NCBI GenBank assembly: GCA_913020445.1
Contig: CAJWAR010000021.1
Span: 1 to 64,000, forward strand
Source: an uncultured Rhodospirillaceae bacterium
Lineage (GTDB): Bacteria; Pseudomonadota; Alphaproteobacteria; Rhodospirillales; UBA2165
Length of the DNA: 64,000 nt
Direction of reading: 5' to 3'
The notes beneath the pieces are model-generated. The model was not told where the DNA came from. It saw only the letters and a list, made by a program, of their open reading frames with translations, and ran no database searches. The translations under genes were made by a program, and so were the position numbers. Within the stretch, counting starts at the first letter, position 1, and the number at the start of each line of letters is the position of its first letter. Of this stretch, positions 1-7,764 are shown piece by piece.

Positions 1-144
1 TACGCGGCTATTGTTCGAGGGTTTGGCGGCTGGGCTGAGGGGCCGGTCGAGGACCCCGCTGATCTGGCCGATGTCTTTAAACGTGCCGTCGCCGAAGTTG
101 AGAAAGGCAATGTTGCCGTCGTTGATGTGAGGACTGCGCTTTAA
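1..144 (+). CDS. C-terminal end of a thiamine-diphosphate-dependent (acetolactate-synthase-like) enzyme, partial
   Basis: The window opens inside a reading frame that runs 47 codons to a TAA at 142-144. The tail contains RGFGGWAEGPVEDPADL followed by an amphipathic segment ending VAVVDVRTAL. This resembles the C-terminus of the IlvB-like ThDP enzyme family, where a G-x-G-x-x-V-x-D-P-x-x-L stretch precedes a terminal V-x-D-V strand. The next gene starts on the very next base, so the two are almost certainly co-transcribed, which suggests a decarboxylase or C-C lyase working beside a UbiD enzyme. Only the last part is visible, so the substrate cannot be assigned. Confidence 0.6.
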   Translation, partial: YAAIVRGFGGWAEGPVEDPADLADVFKRAVAEVEKGNVAVVDVRTAL

Positions 145-1791
145 ATGCCAATAAAACAGGACGCCAACACCTATCACGATATCCACCAGCATATTGAGGC
201 TTTGCGTGAGGCAGGTCTGCTCTATGAAGTCGACCGCGAGATCAATAAAGATACCGAGATGCATCCTTTGGTGCGCTGGCAGTATCGCGGCGGTATTGCC
301 GAAGAAGAGCGTAAGGCCTGGTTGTTTACCAACGTCGTTGACAGCAAGGGCCGGAAATTTGATATGCCAGTGCTGGTCTGCGGCTTGGCCGGCAGCCCGG
401 CAATCTACGAAGTCGGCATTGGCTGCAGCTTAGAAGAAGTGAACGCTAAATGGTCGGCGGCGATTAAATCTCCGCTTAAACCAAAAATTGTTGACAGCAA
501 GGACGCACCCTGCCACGAGCTCGTTTATGAAGGTGACGATCTGCAAAATGGTAAAGGTCTAGATGATCTGCCGATCCCGATTTCTACGCCGGGCTGGGAC
601 AACGCACCGTACTCCTCGTCCTCGCATTACATTACCAAAGACCCGGAAACCGGTATCCAAAATATGGGCAATTACCGGGGGCAAGTGAAGGCACCGGACC
701 GGTTTGGCATGAACACCTCGACCGAATTACGCACCGGCGGTCATATCAATTGGCTGGCGTGGAAAGAGCGGGGCGAGAAAATGCCCTGCGCGGTGGTGAT
801 TGGCTGTGCGCCGGTAGTTTCGTATGCCTCGGTGCAAAAAGTCCCGGAAGGCATCGACGAGCTGGAAGTCGCCGGCGCACTGGTCGGCAGGCCGCTTGAT
901 CTGGTGAAAGCCAAGACTGTGGATTTGCTGGTTCCCGCCGATGCGGAAGTCGTCATTGAGGGTTATATCGATACCGAGTATTTGGAGCCGGAAGCACCGT
1001 TTGGCGAGTCTCACGGCTATGTTAATTTGCAGGAATACAATGGCTATATGGATGTCACGGCGATCACCCGCAAAAAGCAGGCTGCCATTTCTTCCTGGGT
1101 CAGCCAAGTCGCGCCAAGTGAATCCAGCGTTATCCGGCGCTTTGCCTATGAATCCCGGAACGCGTCATATCTCAAGGATACGCTCGGCATCAAAAGCGTT
1201 ATTACGGTCAAAGCGCACGAGCCCTTAACCTCGCTGCATCGCGTCCATGCCATCATTTTCGAGAAAAACACGCCGCGCACGGAAATTTGGCGAGCCATGT
1301 ATGGCTTGGCTTCATACCGCCAATCCGAGGGTAAATGGATCATTGCGGTCGATGAAGATATTGATGGCGAAAATGCCGACGCGCTGTTTTGGGCGATGGC
1401 CTACCGCTGCAAACCGCAGCACGATATGGAAATCATCGAACACCAGGATGGCGGTCACGGGCCGCGCGATTTATCCGATCCGGAAGATGCATCGGTGCTT
1501 ATTGACGCGACGCTCAAAGGCACCTTCCCACCGGTGTCACTGCCCAAACAAGAATTTATGGAACGCGCCGCCGAGATTTGGGATGAGTTGGGTCTGCCTA
1601 AACTCAAGCGCGAGTCGCCTTGGTACGGCTATGATCTGGGTGAGTGGACGGAAGAGTTCGAGCACATGGCCGATCTCGCGGTTAAAAGCGAGTACTGGCA
1701 GACCGGTAAAGTGATTGCTCAGCGCCGCCGCAATGATGTCGCCATGAACACCGAAGTTCGAACCCTGGGTGATGAGGAAGACGATAAATAG
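145..1791 (+). CDS. UbiD-family prenylated-FMN (de)carboxylase
   Basis: This 548-residue protein has UbiD architecture. The prFMN site reads NMGNYR near residue 172, and the catalytic loop EAPFGE near residues 285-290 carries both glutamates of the family's E-R-E triad. UbiD enzymes reversibly decarboxylate aromatic or alpha,beta-unsaturated acids and need prFMN made by UbiX. No ubiX gene is visible in the window. The ATG abuts the stop of the upstream ThDP gene, implying translational coupling. The N-terminus begins directly with a family-like segment and needs no extension. The surrounding molybdenum hydroxylases and oxygenases suggest an aromatic acid substrate, which is inference. Confidence 0.9.
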   Translation: MPIKQDANTYHDIHQHIEALREAGLLYEVDREINKDTEMHPLVRWQYRGGIAEEERKAWLFTNVVDSKGRKFDMPVLVCGLAGSPAIYEVGIGCSLEEVNAKWSAAIKSPLKPKIVDSKDAPCHELVYEGDDLQNGKGLDDLPIPISTPGWDNAPYSSSSHYITKDPETGIQNMGNYRGQVKAPDRFGMNTSTELRTGGHINWLAWKERGEKMPCAVVIGCAPVVSYASVQKVPEGIDELEVAGALVGRPLDLVKAKTVDLLVPADAEVVIEGYIDTEYLEPEAPFGESHGYVNLQEYNGYMDVTAITRKKQAAISSWVSQVAPSESSVIRRFAYESRNASYLKDTLGIKSVITVKAHEPLTSLHRVHAIIFEKNTPRTEIWRAMYGLASYRQSEGKWIIAVDEDIDGENADALFWAMAYRCKPQHDMEIIEHQDGGHGPRDLSDPEDASVLIDATLKGTFPPVSLPKQEFMERAAEIWDELGLPKLKRESPWYGYDLGEWTEEFEHMADLAVKSEYWQTGKVIAQRRRNDVAMNTEVRTLGDEEDDK

Positions 1792-1801
1792 CTGCGGCTA
1801 T

Positions 1802-4126
1802 TTAAGAGGGATCAAGTACATCCAAGACTTTTTCAGGCGTCATCGGCAAAGAATTCGGCCGGTCACCAATCGCATCATCAATCGCATTGGCAATTGCCGG
1901 GGCGACTCCGACCATTGCCGGTTCACCGACACCCTTGGCGCCAAAGGGTCCACCCGGCTCCGGGTCTTCAACGATAATCGTCTGAACTTTAGGCACTTCC
2001 TTGACGCCCGGCACTTTGTATTCCATCAAGGTCGGGTTGACCAAGCGGCCGTTATCCCAGACCATTTCTTCAAACAGCGCATAACCCATGCCCTGAGCGA
2101 AGCCACCCTGGATCTGGCCTTCAATATTGGTCGGGTTGATCGCCCGGCCTACATCGGCTGCTGCCCAAGCTTTGACTACTTCAACCTGACCGGTCACTTC
2201 ATCAACATCAACCGCAGCGCCCTGAACGCCGTAAATATAGGCGCCCATATTACCAAACACGACGGCTTTCATCTTAGAGCCCTCGCGGTCGAAGGGCGGG
2301 CCATCGAAAACAAATGTGTGAGTGCCGATGATCGGTCCGCCGACCCCATAATGCGCGCGCAACGATGCTTCTTTAAAAGTAATGGTGCGGTTGACCAGCG
2401 GACTGTCAGTGACATCGGCTTTAACGCCAACCTGGCCACCTGAAATTAAAGTCAGCTGAGCAGGATCGCAATCGAGCATAGCAGCTGCGTGTTCGATGAT
2501 TTGATCGGCGACGTCTTCGGCGGCGGCTTTAACTGCCCGGCCTGTGGTGTAGGTGGTGCGGCTGCCGACCGATTTATAATTGTACGGCGTCGTGTCGGTA
2601 TCGGGCTCGGTTATATTTATATCTTCGATCGGCAGTTTAAGTGCTTCGGCACAGATTTGAGCCAGGATGGTGCTGGCGCCCTGGCCAATTTCAATGCCGC
2701 CGGTATTCATGGTAATCGTGCCATCTTCACGGAGTTGCACCGAAGCGCCGCTGGCCAAAAAACTACTGATATGAGCAAAGCCTGAAAAACCAAAACCGCG
2801 TTTTTTGCCGGGCGCTGGCGGTGGCAATTGAGCTTTATCGAGATCAGCCGCCTTTTTCACTTCCTCCAGGCATTGAGCAAAGCCGCAAGCCGGGACTTCC
2901 TGACCGCCCAGCCATTTATCGCCCGCCACCATAGCGTTCTTTTGGCGCACTGCCATCGGTGACAAATCAAGCGCTTGGGCGAGGCGATCGATCAGGCATT
3001 CGCGGGCAATGGTGGTTTGCGGATTGCCAAAGCCACGGAACGAGCCGGCGCGGAGTTTGTTGGTATAGAAAGCCCGGGCCGAGCCGCGAAAATTGGGTAT
3101 CCGGTAGGGGCCCCGCGCCATCATCAGGCCGAAGCTCGCAACCGCCGGCGTTTCGTCCATAAAAGAGCCGCCGTCAAATAGTAATTCAGCTTCCTGCGCG
3201 ACAAAGGTGCCATCTTTTTTAGCGCCAATTTTCATCCGCACGCGTGAAGGATGACGCGACCGGCAGGTCTCAAAATCCATCGCGCGGGATAGGGTGATTT
3301 TAACCGGTTTACCTGTTTTAAGCGCCAGTGCTGCGGTGATCGGCTGAACATGGGGCCCGGCCCGGCCGCCAAAACCACCGCCGACCGTTGGCGAAATTGC
3401 CCGCACTTTGGTGAGCGGCAGCCCTAGATAATCGGCTACCCGGGTCTGAATGAAATGAACCCCCTGGTTCGGACCCCAAATAGTCACTTTGCCGTTAGCG
3501 TCGACATCGACGAGGGCAGAAGCCGGCTCCAGATACAGATGGTGTTGGGCTTGGGTCTCGAAGGTTTCTTCAACGACCGCGTCACACTCAGCCCAGGCAG
3601 CATCGATATCGCCTTCTTCAGCCGAAGTTGCCCAGCATTCATTGCCGCTGACTTCCAGATCAGTCACCTTCATTTGATAGGTTGAGAACTCTTCGTGGAT
3701 GATCGGGAGATCGGGATTCATCGCATCATCAATCGACAGCACGGCCTCAAGTTCTTCATATTCGACTTGAATCAAGCGGGCCGCTTCTTCAGCAGCTTTT
3801 TGCGTGCGGGCGGCGACAGCGGCAACCGGCTCGCCGATATAGCGGACCTTGCCCTTGGCCAGTAAGGTTTCGTCTTTGACATGGCCACCGCTTCGAAACC
3901 AATCATAGTCATCGCCGGTGATGATGGCTTTCACCCCGGGCACTTCAAGCGCTGCGGAAATATCGTAGGAGAGAATTCTAGCGTGGGCATGCGGGCTACC
4001 GGTGATGGCGCCATACAGCATGCCGGGCAGGGTCATGTCATCGGTGTATTGAGCGCGGCCGCTGGCTTTGTCTTTACCTTCAAGCCGGGTGACGCGCTGG
4101 CCAATCGTATCTAAAACTTCGGTCAT
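1802..4126 (-). CDS. Xanthine-dehydrogenase-family molybdenum hydroxylase, large (Mo-binding) subunit
   Basis: The 774-residue protein begins with the family pattern DTIGQRVTRLEGKDKASGRAQ. It has the Mo-cofactor glycine loop GGGFGGR near residue 250, an active-site loop GSFRGFGNPQ near 375, and the catalytic-glutamate motif GAKGVGEP near the C-terminus. These enzymes hydroxylate or reduce aromatic heterocycles, aldehydes or CoA esters with water as oxygen source. The loop is not the AYRCSFR of true CO dehydrogenase, so CO oxidation is unlikely. The start overlaps the stop of the 2Fe-2S subunit gene (ATGA), and the order FAD, FeS, Mo is that of coxMSL-type operons. It converges on the UbiD gene with a 10-bp gap. 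Confidence 0.93.
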   Translation of the reverse strand: MTEVLDTIGQRVTRLEGKDKASGRAQYTDDMTLPGMLYGAITGSPHAHARILSYDISAALEVPGVKAIITGDDYDWFRSGGHVKDETLLAKGKVRYIGEPVAAVAARTQKAAEEAARLIQVEYEELEAVLSIDDAMNPDLPIIHEEFSTYQMKVTDLEVSGNECWATSAEEGDIDAAWAECDAVVEETFETQAQHHLYLEPASALVDVDANGKVTIWGPNQGVHFIQTRVADYLGLPLTKVRAISPTVGGGFGGRAGPHVQPITAALALKTGKPVKITLSRAMDFETCRSRHPSRVRMKIGAKKDGTFVAQEAELLFDGGSFMDETPAVASFGLMMARGPYRIPNFRGSARAFYTNKLRAGSFRGFGNPQTTIARECLIDRLAQALDLSPMAVRQKNAMVAGDKWLGGQEVPACGFAQCLEEVKKAADLDKAQLPPPAPGKKRGFGFSGFAHISSFLASGASVQLREDGTITMNTGGIEIGQGASTILAQICAEALKLPIEDINITEPDTDTTPYNYKSVGSRTTYTTGRAVKAAAEDVADQIIEHAAAMLDCDPAQLTLISGGQVGVKADVTDSPLVNRTITFKEASLRAHYGVGGPIIGTHTFVFDGPPFDREGSKMKAVVFGNMGAYIYGVQGAAVDVDEVTGQVEVVKAWAAADVGRAINPTNIEGQIQGGFAQGMGYALFEEMVWDNGRLVNPTLMEYKVPGVKEVPKVQTIIVEDPEPGGPFGAKGVGEPAMVGVAPAIANAIDDAIGDRPNSLPMTPEKVLDVLDPS

Positions 4127-4608
4127 CGCGCCGCTCCATTGATTTGCTGCGCGGCTAAAACGGCAGCGTCGATAATTTTTTCATACCCTGTACAGCGGCA
4201 GATATTGCCTGAAATACCTTCGCGTATTTCAGCTTCGCCGGCCTCAGGATTGCTTTTAAGGATGGAGCTGACGGTCAGGATCATGCCCGAGGAACAGAAG
4301 CCGCACTGAATGCCACCGGTATCAACAAAAGATTGCTGCACGATGTCCAATGCTTCCGGTGTTGCCAGCCCTTCGATGGTGGTTATTTCAACGCCTTCGC
4401 ACAGCGCCGCAATGGTCAAACAGCCTCGCACCGGTTCGCCATCTATTAGTACCGTACATGTACCGCAGACGCCTTGATCGCAGCCGCGCTTGGCGCCGGT
4501 CAAATGAAGCCGCTCACGGAGCACGGTCAGCAGGGTCTCTTCAGCCGGCGCAGTGATGGTTTCGATCTCGCCATTGACGTTGAGATCATAGGTTAAAGTG
4601 TCGCTCAT
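4123..4608 (-). CDS. Molybdenum hydroxylase 2Fe-2S subunit
   Basis: A 161-residue protein with two [2Fe-2S] domains. The plant-ferredoxin-type cluster uses C43, C48, C51 and C63 (CDQGVCGTC). The C-terminal four-helix cluster uses CGFC near 102 and CRCTGYE near 137. It passes electrons from the molybdopterin subunit to the FAD subunit. The ATG overlaps the TAA of the FAD subunit gene, and its TGA overlaps the ATG of the large subunit, so the three genes are translationally coupled. The length is normal for the CoxS/HcrC family. Confidence 0.95.
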   Translation of the reverse strand: MSDTLTYDLNVNGEIETITAPAEETLLTVLRERLHLTGAKRGCDQGVCGTCTVLIDGEPVRGCLTIAALCEGVEITTIEGLATPEALDIVQQSFVDTGGIQCGFCSSGMILTVSSILKSNPEAGEAEIREGISGNICRCTGYEKIIDAAVLAAQQINGAAR

Positions 4609-5447
4609 TATTCGCCGCCCCCCATTTGCTGCGCTGTGATAAGCGCCCGGCGCAATACGCGAGGCAATACTTTGCGGCGATAATCAGCGCTGCCGCGAAC
4701 ATCGCTCATTGGATCGCTGGCTGCCACCAGCAATTCGATCGCGACGTCCAAATCCCCGTTAATAAATTTTACCTCAGCTTCCGCCACCCGATAGGGCGTT
4801 GGCCCACATCCGCCGACCGCTACTCTTAAATAATCGCATCGGTCACCGGAGGATGCCATCACCACGGCGACCGACATGATGGCGATGTCGCCATCAATCT
4901 TGGCAATCTTGTCATAGACCGCTACAGCGTTCTCTGGTCCTGCCGGCAGTTGAATTGACTGCACCAGTTCGGCTTCTGCCAAGGCAGTTGACAAAAATCC
5001 ATCGAAGAATTCATCTGCGGGGATGGACCGCGAGCCAGCCGGCCCGACGATTTCAAACGTCGCCTCGGCGGCTAAAAGGGCGGTTGGATAGTCGGCAGCC
5101 GGATCACCGACCGCAACAGAGCCGCCGATCGTGCCCATGTTTCTAATCGGCGGGTGGGCAATTTTCCCGGCAGCGATACCGACAATATTTTGTGCGCCCG
5201 AAAAACTGTCAAAGGCTGCAACAGTTTTATGTTTGGTTGCCGCACCAATAATTACCGAACCGTCTGATGCTTTGGTGACCTCGTTTAAGCCGGAAATGTT
5301 GGCGAGGGAAATCAGCGCTGAAGGTTCGACCACGCCGCTGTTCATCATCGCCACCAAAGTAGCACCTCCAGCGATACATTGTGCGCTGTCATCAGCAGCC
5401 AACAATCCTGCGGCTTCCTGCAAGGTAGCGGGTTTATGGATTTTCAT
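4608..5447 (-). CDS. Molybdenum hydroxylase FAD-binding subunit
   Basis: A 279-residue CoxM-like flavoprotein. The FAD pyrophosphate loop AGGATLVAMM lies near residues 27-36, and the second FAD motif RNMGTIGGSVAVGDPAAD near residues 102-119. It transfers electrons from the FeS subunit to an external acceptor. It lacks the extra cysteine-rich [4Fe-4S] insert of genuine 4-hydroxybenzoyl-CoA reductase beta subunits, so that identity is not supported. It is the first gene of a three-gene minus-strand operon. An AGGAAGG ribosome-binding site lies about 11 nt upstream, and a palindromic operator (5493-5510) about 46 nt before the start. Confidence 0.93.
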   Translation of the reverse strand: MKIHKPATLQEAAGLLAADDSAQCIAGGATLVAMMNSGVVEPSALISLANISGLNEVTKASDGSVIIGAATKHKTVAAFDSFSGAQNIVGIAAGKIAHPPIRNMGTIGGSVAVGDPAADYPTALLAAEATFEIVGPAGSRSIPADEFFDGFLSTALAEAELVQSIQLPAGPENAVAVYDKIAKIDGDIAIMSVAVVMASSGDRCDYLRVAVGGCGPTPYRVAEAEVKFINGDLDVAIELLVAASDPMSDVRGSADYRRKVLPRVLRRALITAQQMGGGE

Positions 5448-5492
5448 TCAGATGGAACCTTCCTGATCGGCGACACACCTTGTTGATTGGTA

Positions 5493-5510
5493 TGTTTTAT
5501 ATTTGAAACA
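5493..5510 (-). promoter_or_regulatory. Putative IclR-type operator before the first molybdenum-hydroxylase operon
   Basis: TGTTTTATATTTGAAACA is an 18-bp near-palindrome (TGTTT/AAACA arms). It lies between the DUF2478 gene and the start of the minus-strand operon, where a promoter is expected. The same motif occurs at 23179-23196 and 24076-24093, and relaxed versions at 12152-12168 and 11264-11277. Two IclR-family regulators are encoded in the window and are the natural candidates. Binding is inferred. Confidence 0.5.
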
Positions 5511-5568
5511 GCGATTTACGAACTAAACAAATGGTAGCTTGGAAGGTTCTTAAGTCAACATTGTAATT

Positions 5569-6090
5569 CTAGACGGCCTCTATTTCTTTCCACCAATCTT
5601 GCAAAGCCCCAGCTTCAAAATCGATTACCGCGCCCAAATCGCCGCTGAGTTCCTGCCAAATCTCAAGGGCGGGTTCCGGCACGGAGATCAATAGCGGTAT
5701 GCCCTCAGCGATAATCTGCATAATTTCATCCAGCAAACCTTCGCCGATTTGTTCCTGGTCGCCGAATTTTTCGACCACCACCAGGTCCGGAACTGCATTT
5801 GGTTCAGTGGCAAGCACATTGCGTAAGACCGCCGAGGTTTCGGTGAGGCTCGTCACATCGAGGCCGCAATCCTCTTCATTTTTCATCGGCTTTTTAATCG
5901 GAATGCGATGGCCAGTGGCGATGTCGACGGATTCTATCGTGCGCATGGAATCACCGGATTGAACGCTGCTTTCCTGCAAGATGCCCGCAACCGAAACGCC
6001 GCGCGCCTTTAATCCTTTGACAAAATTGGGCAGGGCGGATTTATCGGTTTGCTTGGGTGTGTATACGACAGCGGCAAAATTCGCGTTCAT
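5569..6090 (-). CDS. DUF2478-family protein, molybdenum-associated
   Basis: A protein of about 173 residues from the ATG at 6088-6090. An in-frame extension to 6147 exists but has no better ribosome-binding site. The sequence begins ANFAAVVYTPKQTDKSALPNF and continues with alternating beta/alpha elements, including LVVVEKFGDQE near residues 107-117 and PLLISVPE near 133-140. This resembles DUF2478, a P-loop-like nucleotide-handling fold often found beside molybdate transport or molybdoenzyme genes. The canonical N-terminal glycine-rich loop is weak here. It sits between two molybdenum-hydroxylase operons, consistent with a role in Mo-cofactor supply or enzyme maturation. The function is unproven. 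Confidence 0.6.
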   Translation of the reverse strand: MNANFAAVVYTPKQTDKSALPNFVKGLKARGVSVAGILQESSVQSGDSMRTIESVDIATGHRIPIKKPMKNEEDCGLDVTSLTETSAVLRNVLATEPNAVPDLVVVEKFGDQEQIGEGLLDEIMQIIAEGIPLLISVPEPALEIWQELSGDLGAVIDFEAGALQDWWKEIEAV

Positions 6091-6410
6091 TTGATTTGCT
6101 TTTCTTTCTTGGCAATTATCATTCATTGGCAGCAGACATATATACATAATCCCAGACTATTCGTCTTTAATTTAGTGACATATGTACCGCTAAAACTTTC
6201 TCCGCCTGCTTAATCAATCTTCCATGATGCGGAAGTAAGTGTAGCCGCTAGCTCTCTCAGCAAAATTTCGGCTTAACCTGTGCCCCTTCACCAAGTAGTG
6301 TGCGGTGCTGTTCTACGGTTGGTTTGACGCTTAGATTATTTTTGCCGATAGTAGAACCCAGAAAAAACAATCATACAAATCGCCGATAACCGGGGAGGGA
6401 TAAAATCAAA
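6091..6410. other. Intergenic region upstream of the second molybdenum-hydroxylase operon
   Basis: About 320 bp without a convincing gene separate the divergent DUF2478 gene and the plus-strand operon. One sigma70-like promoter candidate is visible (6324-6352). No copy of the TGTTTTATATATGAAACA operator was found here, unlike the neighbouring operon at 5447. Nothing else recognisable was seen. Confidence 0.5.
6324..6352 (+). promoter_or_regulatory. Candidate sigma70 promoter for the 6411-10089 operon
   Basis: TTGACG at 6324-6329, a 17-bp spacer and GATAGT at 6347-6352 form a plausible -35/-10 pair. A strong ribosome-binding site (GGGAGGG) follows before the ATG at 6411. The assignment is by eye only. 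Confidence 0.35.
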
Positions 6411-7286
6411 ATGACCGAAATGAGATATGAAGCGCCGACGACATTGGATGATGCGGTGGCGCTATTGGCGGATAGCAAAGGCAGCACGACGGTGCTTGCA
6501 GGCGGGACTGATGTGCTGGTGCAGATACATATGGATTTGATCGAGCCTGATCTGATCGTCGATATCAAAAACATCAAAGAGCTAACCGCCATTAAAAAAG
6601 AAAAGGGTGGCTATCGTTTTGGTGCCGCGGTGAGCGGCGTAGAGCTGATGGATCACGAAGATTTCTGTCAGACCTGGCCGGGAGTAATGGACGGCGTCAA
6701 GCTAATCGGCTCCATCCAGGTCAAAGGCCGGGCATCGGTTGGTGGCAATGTTTGCAACGCGTCGCCCGCAGCCGATAGCGTTCCGGCGCTGATTGCAGCG
6801 GGCGCCACGGCGACAATTGTCGGGCCCAAGGGCAAGCGCGAAATTCCCGTTGAAGAGATCGCTACCGGCCCGGGTCAAACATCGCTTAAAGACGGCGAGC
6901 TTGTGGTCTCGTTCTTTTTGCCGAACTCACCTGCCGGTTCAGGCGGTGCCTATCAACGTTTTACACCTCGCACCGAGATGGATATCGCCGTCGTTGGTGT
7001 CGGCATTAATCTGACGCTCGGCGATGACGGCGTCTGCTCAGCTGCAAAAGTGGCGTTGGGTGCAGTTGCCGAAAAAGTGCTGGTTGTCGAAGAAGCCGCA
7101 GCCGCGTTGGTCGGCACGCAGGTTGATGAGGCTGCTTTGGATAATCTGGCGGCGGCGGCGAGTGCGGCGTGCCGGCCAATCGATGATAAACGCGGCACCA
7201 AGGAATACCGGATTAAAGTTGCCGGCGTGCTGGCTCGCCGGGTGGCCTTGATTGCTCTCGAACGCGCCCAGGGAGGGCAGAAATAA
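6411..7286 (+). CDS. Molybdenum hydroxylase FAD-binding subunit (second enzyme)
   Basis: A 291-residue CoxM-like flavoprotein. The first FAD loop AGGTDVLVQIHMD is near residues 32-44, and the second motif KGRASVGGNVCNASPAADS near 106-124. It accepts electrons from the 2Fe-2S subunit. The ATG is preceded by GGGAGGG, and the stop overlaps the start of the next gene (TAATG). This operon has the same FAD, FeS, Mo order as the minus-strand operon at 1802-5447, but the sequences are clearly diverged, so this is a second enzyme rather than a recent duplicate. Confidence 0.93.
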   Translation: MTEMRYEAPTTLDDAVALLADSKGSTTVLAGGTDVLVQIHMDLIEPDLIVDIKNIKELTAIKKEKGGYRFGAAVSGVELMDHEDFCQTWPGVMDGVKLIGSIQVKGRASVGGNVCNASPAADSVPALIAAGATATIVGPKGKREIPVEEIATGPGQTSLKDGELVVSFFLPNSPAGSGGAYQRFTPRTEMDIAVVGVGINLTLGDDGVCSAAKVALGAVAEKVLVVEEAAAALVGTQVDEAALDNLAAAASAACRPIDDKRGTKEYRIKVAGVLARRVALIALERAQGGQK

Positions 7287-7762
7287 TGAAAAAGCATCAT
7301 ATAAGTGCGACGATTAACGGTGATGAGGTGGATTTTCTCTGTGAGACAAGTGAGACACTCCTCGATGTTTTGCGCGATGATTTAAATTTAACCGGCGCCA
7401 AGGAAGGCTGCGGTACCGGCGATTGCGGTGCCTGTAGTGTGACGCTGGATGGCGTGCTGGTTTGTTCGTGCCTCGTGCTCGGTGTTGAGGCTGAAGGCAA
7501 AGAGATTGAAACCATTGAAGGCATGGCCGATGGTGACGAGCTGCACCCATTGCAACGCAAGTTCGTCGAACATATCGCGCTGCAATGCGGCATTTGTACA
7601 CCGGGTCTGCTGATCTCGGCGCGTAGCCTATTGGAGAAAAATCCCGATCCAACGGAAGAAGAGGTGCGCTTCGGACTGGCGGGCAATCTCTGCCGCTGCA
7701 CCGGCTATCAAAATATCATCAAGGCGGTCATGGATGCCGCCCAAGAAATGAGAGGGGCCTAG
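7286..7762 (+). CDS. Molybdenum hydroxylase 2Fe-2S subunit (second enzyme)
   Basis: A 158-residue protein with two [2Fe-2S] sites: CGTGDCGAC at residues 42-50 with C62, and CGIC near 98-101 with CRCTGYQ near 135. Electrons pass through both clusters between the Mo site and FAD. It overlaps the FAD subunit gene by one base and lies 2 bp before the large subunit gene. Length and motifs are typical of the family. Confidence 0.95.
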   Translation: MKKHHISATINGDEVDFLCETSETLLDVLRDDLNLTGAKEGCGTGDCGACSVTLDGVLVCSCLVLGVEAEGKEIETIEGMADGDELHPLQRKFVEHIALQCGICTPGLLISARSLLEKNPDPTEEEVRFGLAGNLCRCTGYQNIIKAVMDAAQEMRGA

Positions 7763-7764
7763 TC

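Noticed and set aside
1769-2443. A 224-codon plus-strand frame within the first Mo large subunit gene
   Set aside because: It is antisense to a well-supported molybdenum-hydroxylase gene, has no recognisable motif, and mirrors the codon pattern of the real gene.
1802-5447. Identification as 4-hydroxybenzoyl-CoA reductase
   Set aside because: The FAD subunit lacks the extra cysteine-rich [4Fe-4S] insertion that marks that enzyme's beta subunit.
6148-6410. An IclR-type operator before the second Mo hydroxylase operon
   Set aside because: No GTTTCA/TGAAAC-type palindrome is present; only a loose TTTAG...CTAAA pairing with a poor centre.
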